64,000 nucleotides of DNA from Auricularia sp. M13 (lineage: Eukaryota > Basidiomycota > Agaricomycetes > Auriculariales > Auriculariaceae), in NCBI GenBank assembly GCA_037042915.1, contig CM073198.1, positions 1,984,001 through 2,048,000 of the forward strand, given 5' to 3'. The position numbers and the translations under genes are program-made. Below the pieces are notes generated by a model that ran no database searches, was not told the DNA's origin, and saw only the letters and a program-made list of their open reading frames with translations. Below, in pieces: positions 59,410 through 64,000 of the stretch. The stretch's first letter is position 1, and each line of letters starts with the position of its first letter.

Positions 59410-62074
59410 CTAATAGGTGCCTCTGGTTTTCTGTTTCATGGATGGCGACTGCCCAGCCTCTACGCCCTGCCGCCGATCCAGCGCGTGCCCATATTCCCGC
59501 GCGAGGCCACAAAGACGACCGATCGACAGAACTTCTGAACTGAAAGAACGTCAGCGTTGGGAATTGTGCAAGCAAAGACGACTTGACATACACGAAGACA
59601 TGTTCAACACCTTGCAGCGCCTTGATCTTCAGCGCCAGGTTGTGTTACTGAAGGTCATGGTCAGCGTCCACTGGCAGCAAATGTAAAGACAGCTTGACGT
59701 ACCAAAGACAACATTTCAGCCGTTCGGCGGCGAGGCAGAGTAACGGCGTGTGGCAGACGAAGACCATGGCGTGTGTTGATCTTGAGCGCTAGGTCGTCGA
59801 AAGGCCGAACTCATAGATCTAGAGGCAAATGGTCAGTATCAAGCAAATGCGACGATCGAGAACTTCTTAACGCACCAGGATAACATGGGAAACTGCACCG
59901 ACAGCATAACGGCCGTTCGGCGGCGGGACAGAGTAACGGCATGCGGGGTCTGCGTTTGCACGGTCAGCGGCATAATGAGTTCGAGGATGACCTGACGTAC
60001 CGCCGCGCTGGCGTGATCTTCAGCGCCAGGTTGTTGGACGGCGCGACACGGACTGGATCTGGAGGGAAACGATCAGCGTCAAGCAAAAGTGAAGATCGAA
60101 GACTTCTTAACGCACCAGGATAATATGGGAAACTGCACCGACAGCATAACGGCCGTTCGGCGGTGGGACAGAGTAACGGCATGCGGGGTCTGCATTTGCA
60201 CGCCGGTCAGCAGCATAATGACTTAGAGGACGACCTGACGCACCGCCGCGCTGGCGTGTTGATCTTCAGCGCCAGGTTGTTGGACAGCGCGACACGGACT
60301 GGATCTGGAGGGGAACGATCAGCGTCAAGCAAAAATGAAGATCGAAGACTTCTTAACACACCAGGATAACATGGTAAATTGCACCGACAGCATAACGGCC
60401 GTTCGGCGGTGGGACAGAGTAACGGCGTGCAGTGGCTGCGTTCAGGCGGGCGAGCAACACGATACCGCGGCGGCGTGTGTTGATCTTCAGCGCTAGGTCG
60501 TGGGACGGCGCGGCATACAAGAGTTCTAGAGGGAAACGGTCAGTGTCCAACAAAACTGACGATCGAAGACGCCTGGACGTACCAGAGAGACATAGAACAC
60601 TTCAGCCGTTCGGCGTCGAGACAAAGTAACGGCGTGTGGAACCTGCGTACGTGCGGTCAGCAACATAATGTGCATCTCGAGGGCGACGTGACGTACCGAC
60701 CGACAGCGCAACGCCGGCGTGTGTTGATCTTGAGCGCCAGGTTATGGACCGGCGCAGCTCGGCGAGAATCTGAGGGAGTTTTTGCATGGTCACCGGCGAG
60801 CTCACTGCGACTTGTCGAACGCACGCACCGGAACAACATAAAAATGCCGTTCTTCAGTGCGTGCTGATCTCGAGCGCCAGATTACGGGCAGGCGCGGGGA
60901 GACATCTAGAGGACAGTTGAAACGTCAGCGGCGAACTCTTCGACGGGCGAAGACGACTTGACGTACCGGAAAAGTGCAAGGTCAGTGCAACTGGAACACA
61001 ACGGCCGTTCGGTAGTGAAATAATGTGTTGATCTTCAGCGCTAGGTCATGGAGTCGCGATCGGCAGGGGAGCTAAAGAAGAAAACGGTCAGCGTCACGGT
61101 CAAGCCGGCGAAGACGAGTTGACATACCCGGTAGCCTCGGCAGTCCAGATATGCAGATTGTCAGCATAGCGTTAGTTCTGAGATACAGCAGCGGGACGGC
61201 ATGTCAGAACTACGGTAAACGATCAGCGCGAGGTTGAAACTGTCAACAAAAACTTGACATACCAGCGAGATTGATCGCGCCAGCAGGACGGCCCGGCAGC
61301 ATAGCGATGTGGCAGTCGTTCCTCATGCCCGTGAATATCGTCGGACGTGGCGAAGGGGACGACGAGTCGGTGCGGACGAGCAGCGGTTCGCCGACCTGGA
61401 ACACGAAAATAGTGAGTATTCCGATCGTAAGGCGCAGAAGGACAGCGTGACGTACCTATTTTGAAACGTGCACTGCGATGGTCATCCGAGAATATACTGC
61501 GCACGGTTTGCAATTGTGGTCAGCATGATGTCTGAACGCAAAGACGACGCGATCGACATACCTTTACAGTAACAACAGCCGCTACTTACGGAAGTGCAGC
61601 GGTGCTGCGCGTGTCACGTCCGCAACGTTGAGTATTGCCGGAAATGAGCTTGCGGACGGTGTGGGTGGAGGCGTGAACTCGGCGACGACGAAGCGACTTA
61701 CGGCGTCGACACGAACATTCAGCCGTTCGGCAGCCTGGGCGTTCCGCAGTTAGTGGTACAGTAGTAACGTGCTGCGAGTATGGCTGACTTACCTGTCAGG
61801 AGCAGCGTAACGTGGCGGTGGCGCAGGAACAGACCCGAAGTAGCTGCAAGACAACGGTCAGCGGGAAAGCAATGATCGTGCGAGGACGACCTGACGTACG
61901 GCTCGGCAGATTATGCGGTTGCAACTATCTATGCGCGGCAGCCTAATTGAGAGGTAGCGTCAGCGCGGGAGCGAGGCAGGTCGGTGATGGTGGACGTACG
62001 AGGTCAAGGAACGAAGCGGGATACACCGGAGCCTCGCGATCGCTGCATGAGTGCGACGTGCGGTCATCAGACAT
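59410..62074 (-). CDS. Microexon-rich modular gene, copy 4
   Basis: Same structure as copy 1, with no differences noticed. Confidence 0.55.
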
Positions 62075-64000
62075 TGAGAAAGCGGTGAGCGTGAAAGCTC
62101 CTTCTGCGAGAAAGTGATTCATAATGCCATTGGCGGAGGAGGCGAATCTGGCACTCACCGTGAGCAACGATGTCGAAGCGCGTTGCAAGTCGCGAGGAAC
62201 GATGTGAACGACAGTGGTTTCGACGAGGAGAGAACGAGGGCGTGCAGCAAGAGTGTAGGAAAGAAACGAATATGGGAGAGAAGAACAGTGTTGGCGGGGA
62301 ATGCGGTTGAATGGCGAGTTGGGGGTGGCTTTTATAGCTGCTCAAGCACCCGTCCGGCGAGGAACGACGCATTCTCGGCCGTTCCTTCGCCGTACACGAG
62401 TCATACTCCGATTGATTCTGGCGGCATGTATTCCCGCAGCTGGCCGTAGCCGCTGAATGGGCGGAAGCGAGGTCTGGTGCGATGCGCGGCGTTGGGGCTC
62501 TGGGCGCGCTTCCGGTGCCGCCGACCGTCCAACGCAAATTTCTCGACGCCCTCTCAAGCTCTCCCCTCCATCTCTCGCACACTCATGGGTCACGTGATCT
62601 ATGTGTGGACCATGAGGTTGGCCGAGGGGTGAGGGGCCCCTATACCCCCCTATACTGCAAAATGTCTCCAACCTACGATCTCTCACCCCACCCCAAACGG
62701 CGCGTTTCCAAGCGCGGCCCGTGCTTCTCGCATCACATCAAGCACGTCAATCAGCGTCGCAGCTCCTGGATTCCGGTGGAACGAGGCGTTTCGCGCGGAA
62801 TGCAGATTTGGACGACTTACGCGCGCTGCGCCTCTCGGCCTTCCGTCGCTTGCTTTCAAATGAGAAACGTCTTACGAGAGCAGTAGAGCAAGTTATCCGC
62901 CGATTGGAGATGCGGTGTTGCACGAGGCCTGGTCGGCGGTCCGTGTTCGAGGTCGGTTGCGCAAGAACTCAGGGTTTCCGCATTCAGCCGACGTCCCGCG
63001 GAATGCTTCTCGCCCCGCTGAAATCTCGAGTTTTACACATCCTCTGGCGTGCGATAAAAAGTCACGTGACATTTCTACAGTTACGAACGGCACCCATGTC
63101 CTGAGTACCCGCGAAAGTGAATTTCAACTTGGGAAAGTGCGCATTTGCATTCGAGCAGCGCGGCAGCCGTTGATCTGTCGAAACAAATCCCGCAACACGA
63201 AATAGCATAAAAACTCTTTAGAGTGAGTCAAATAAGTATCCTGTACTGCGTCACCTTGTGGTGGGTCAAATCTTGCAACCGCTGCTAATTCTCTGGCCCG
63301 AGCTGCACGCTAAAGAGCAACTGCGGGCGCTCAGTGCGACTCGTCCGACTCTTTGTGCCTGGACCGCTTTCATATCTCCGACAGCTCATTTCAGTGAGTT
63401 TCTCATTCTCAGGCACACTCCTCTGAGCCAGCAGCGATTGAGATGCATGATCAATTTACGAGGCGTAATTTGAACTTGCACTCGCACATGCACTATGCGC
63501 GGTGTGCCTGACTGATGTCCTCGTGGAGGGTCCGTCGCATAATGGAGAGACGCTGACGCGCACGCACTGTATGCAAGCGTGCTAATATCGATTGCGAGTG
63601 CCCGGCGTTGAGAAGGCGATGAACGGAAGAACCGCCGGTGGCTACCCTCGGCTAAATCTGAATGGCTCGCTAAACTTGACAAAGCCCGCGCGCCACCGCG
63701 GTTCGACAGCGGAGAATGAACTGTTTTTTTTCCAGACTTCTTTGGCCCAAGACATTCTCGAGCTGAAGCCGACCTCTTCATAAAGACCCCGAGATGCTCG
63801 TCGCATTCTTCGTTATCCCATCCGGCGCCCCGCCGACGCGCTGCTCGAGCTCTGCGCAAGCGTGCTCAGTACAGCGGCGCTATTCTCAATTGCATTGCAC
63901 TCCTGCCGTGCTCATGGTTGCTGAGGCCAGATCACGTGAGTGTCTCTCTTTCAGCATCCAGTTCTCCGTGCACACCGTCCCTCCCATCACTGCCCATTCC

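Larger units (their letters stand above)
56378..64000. repeat. Tandem repeat unit, copy 4 (partial, cut by window edge)
   Basis: Has the five-G intronic run, an eight-G instead of seven-G run near 58,257-58,264, the eight-T run near 63,724 and the four-C form of AAAGACCCC. The window ends inside the unit, before the plus-strand Hsp70 segment, so the right end of the array is not seen. Confidence 0.95.

Noticed and set aside
24353-64000. rDNA-type or retrotransposon array
   Set aside because: The unit has no rRNA-like sequence, no long terminal repeats and no reverse transcriptase or integrase motifs; its length near 10 kb is coincidental.

Overview
The window is nuclear DNA of a filamentous basidiomycete, most likely an Agaricomycete. 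Genes are GC-rich and dense, and are cut by many 45-65 bp introns with GT(A/G)(C/A)GT donors, CTGAC/CTAAC-like branch sites and (C/T)AG acceptors. The recognisable proteins are ordinary fungal housekeeping and regulatory families. All gene models here were spliced by hand by reading donors, acceptors and phase. Where every exon junction keeps phase and the total is a multiple of three, confidence is high.

Bases 1 to 24,352 are single-copy. In order they hold: the N-terminal half of an arrestin-like protein (-, runs off the left edge); a UBA/zinc-finger/UBX protein (-); a gene-poor stretch; an unrecognised 430-residue protein (+); an orphan 166-residue protein (-) beside a truncated copy of itself; a transcription factor with two Zn2Cys6 clusters (-); the complete 18-exon gene for the RAVE/rabconnectin subunit Rav1 (+), which assembles the V-ATPase; Rab GDP-dissociation inhibitor (-); a small secreted or single-pass membrane protein (+); a 12-exon MFS drug:H+ antiporter (-); an 860-residue proline/serine-rich protein of unknown role (-); and, divergently, a TEN1-like telomere-capping OB-fold protein (+).

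From base 24,353 to the end the window is a head-to-tail tandem array of a 10.67-kb unit: three full copies (10,675, 10,676 and 10,674 bp) and 7.6 kb of a fourth, cut by the window edge. Copies differ by about one substitution and a handful of mostly homopolymer-length changes. The first copy begins at the stop codon of the TEN1-like gene. Each full unit carries (a) a SAM-dependent methyltransferase gene (-) with intact 3' exons but a broken 5' half (frameshift, lost SAM motif, in-frame stop, an inserted foldback); (b) a microexon-rich gene (-) built from a repeating two-exon, two-intron module of about 240 bp, with its own TATA box; and (c) a decayed multi-exon plus-strand gene that includes an Hsp70 ATPase-domain fragment with an internal 48-bp duplication and a later in-frame stop.

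The array, the modular microexon gene and the foldback inside the methyltransferase are the most unusual parts. The array could be a real recent amplification or an assembly duplication; sequence alone cannot settle this.
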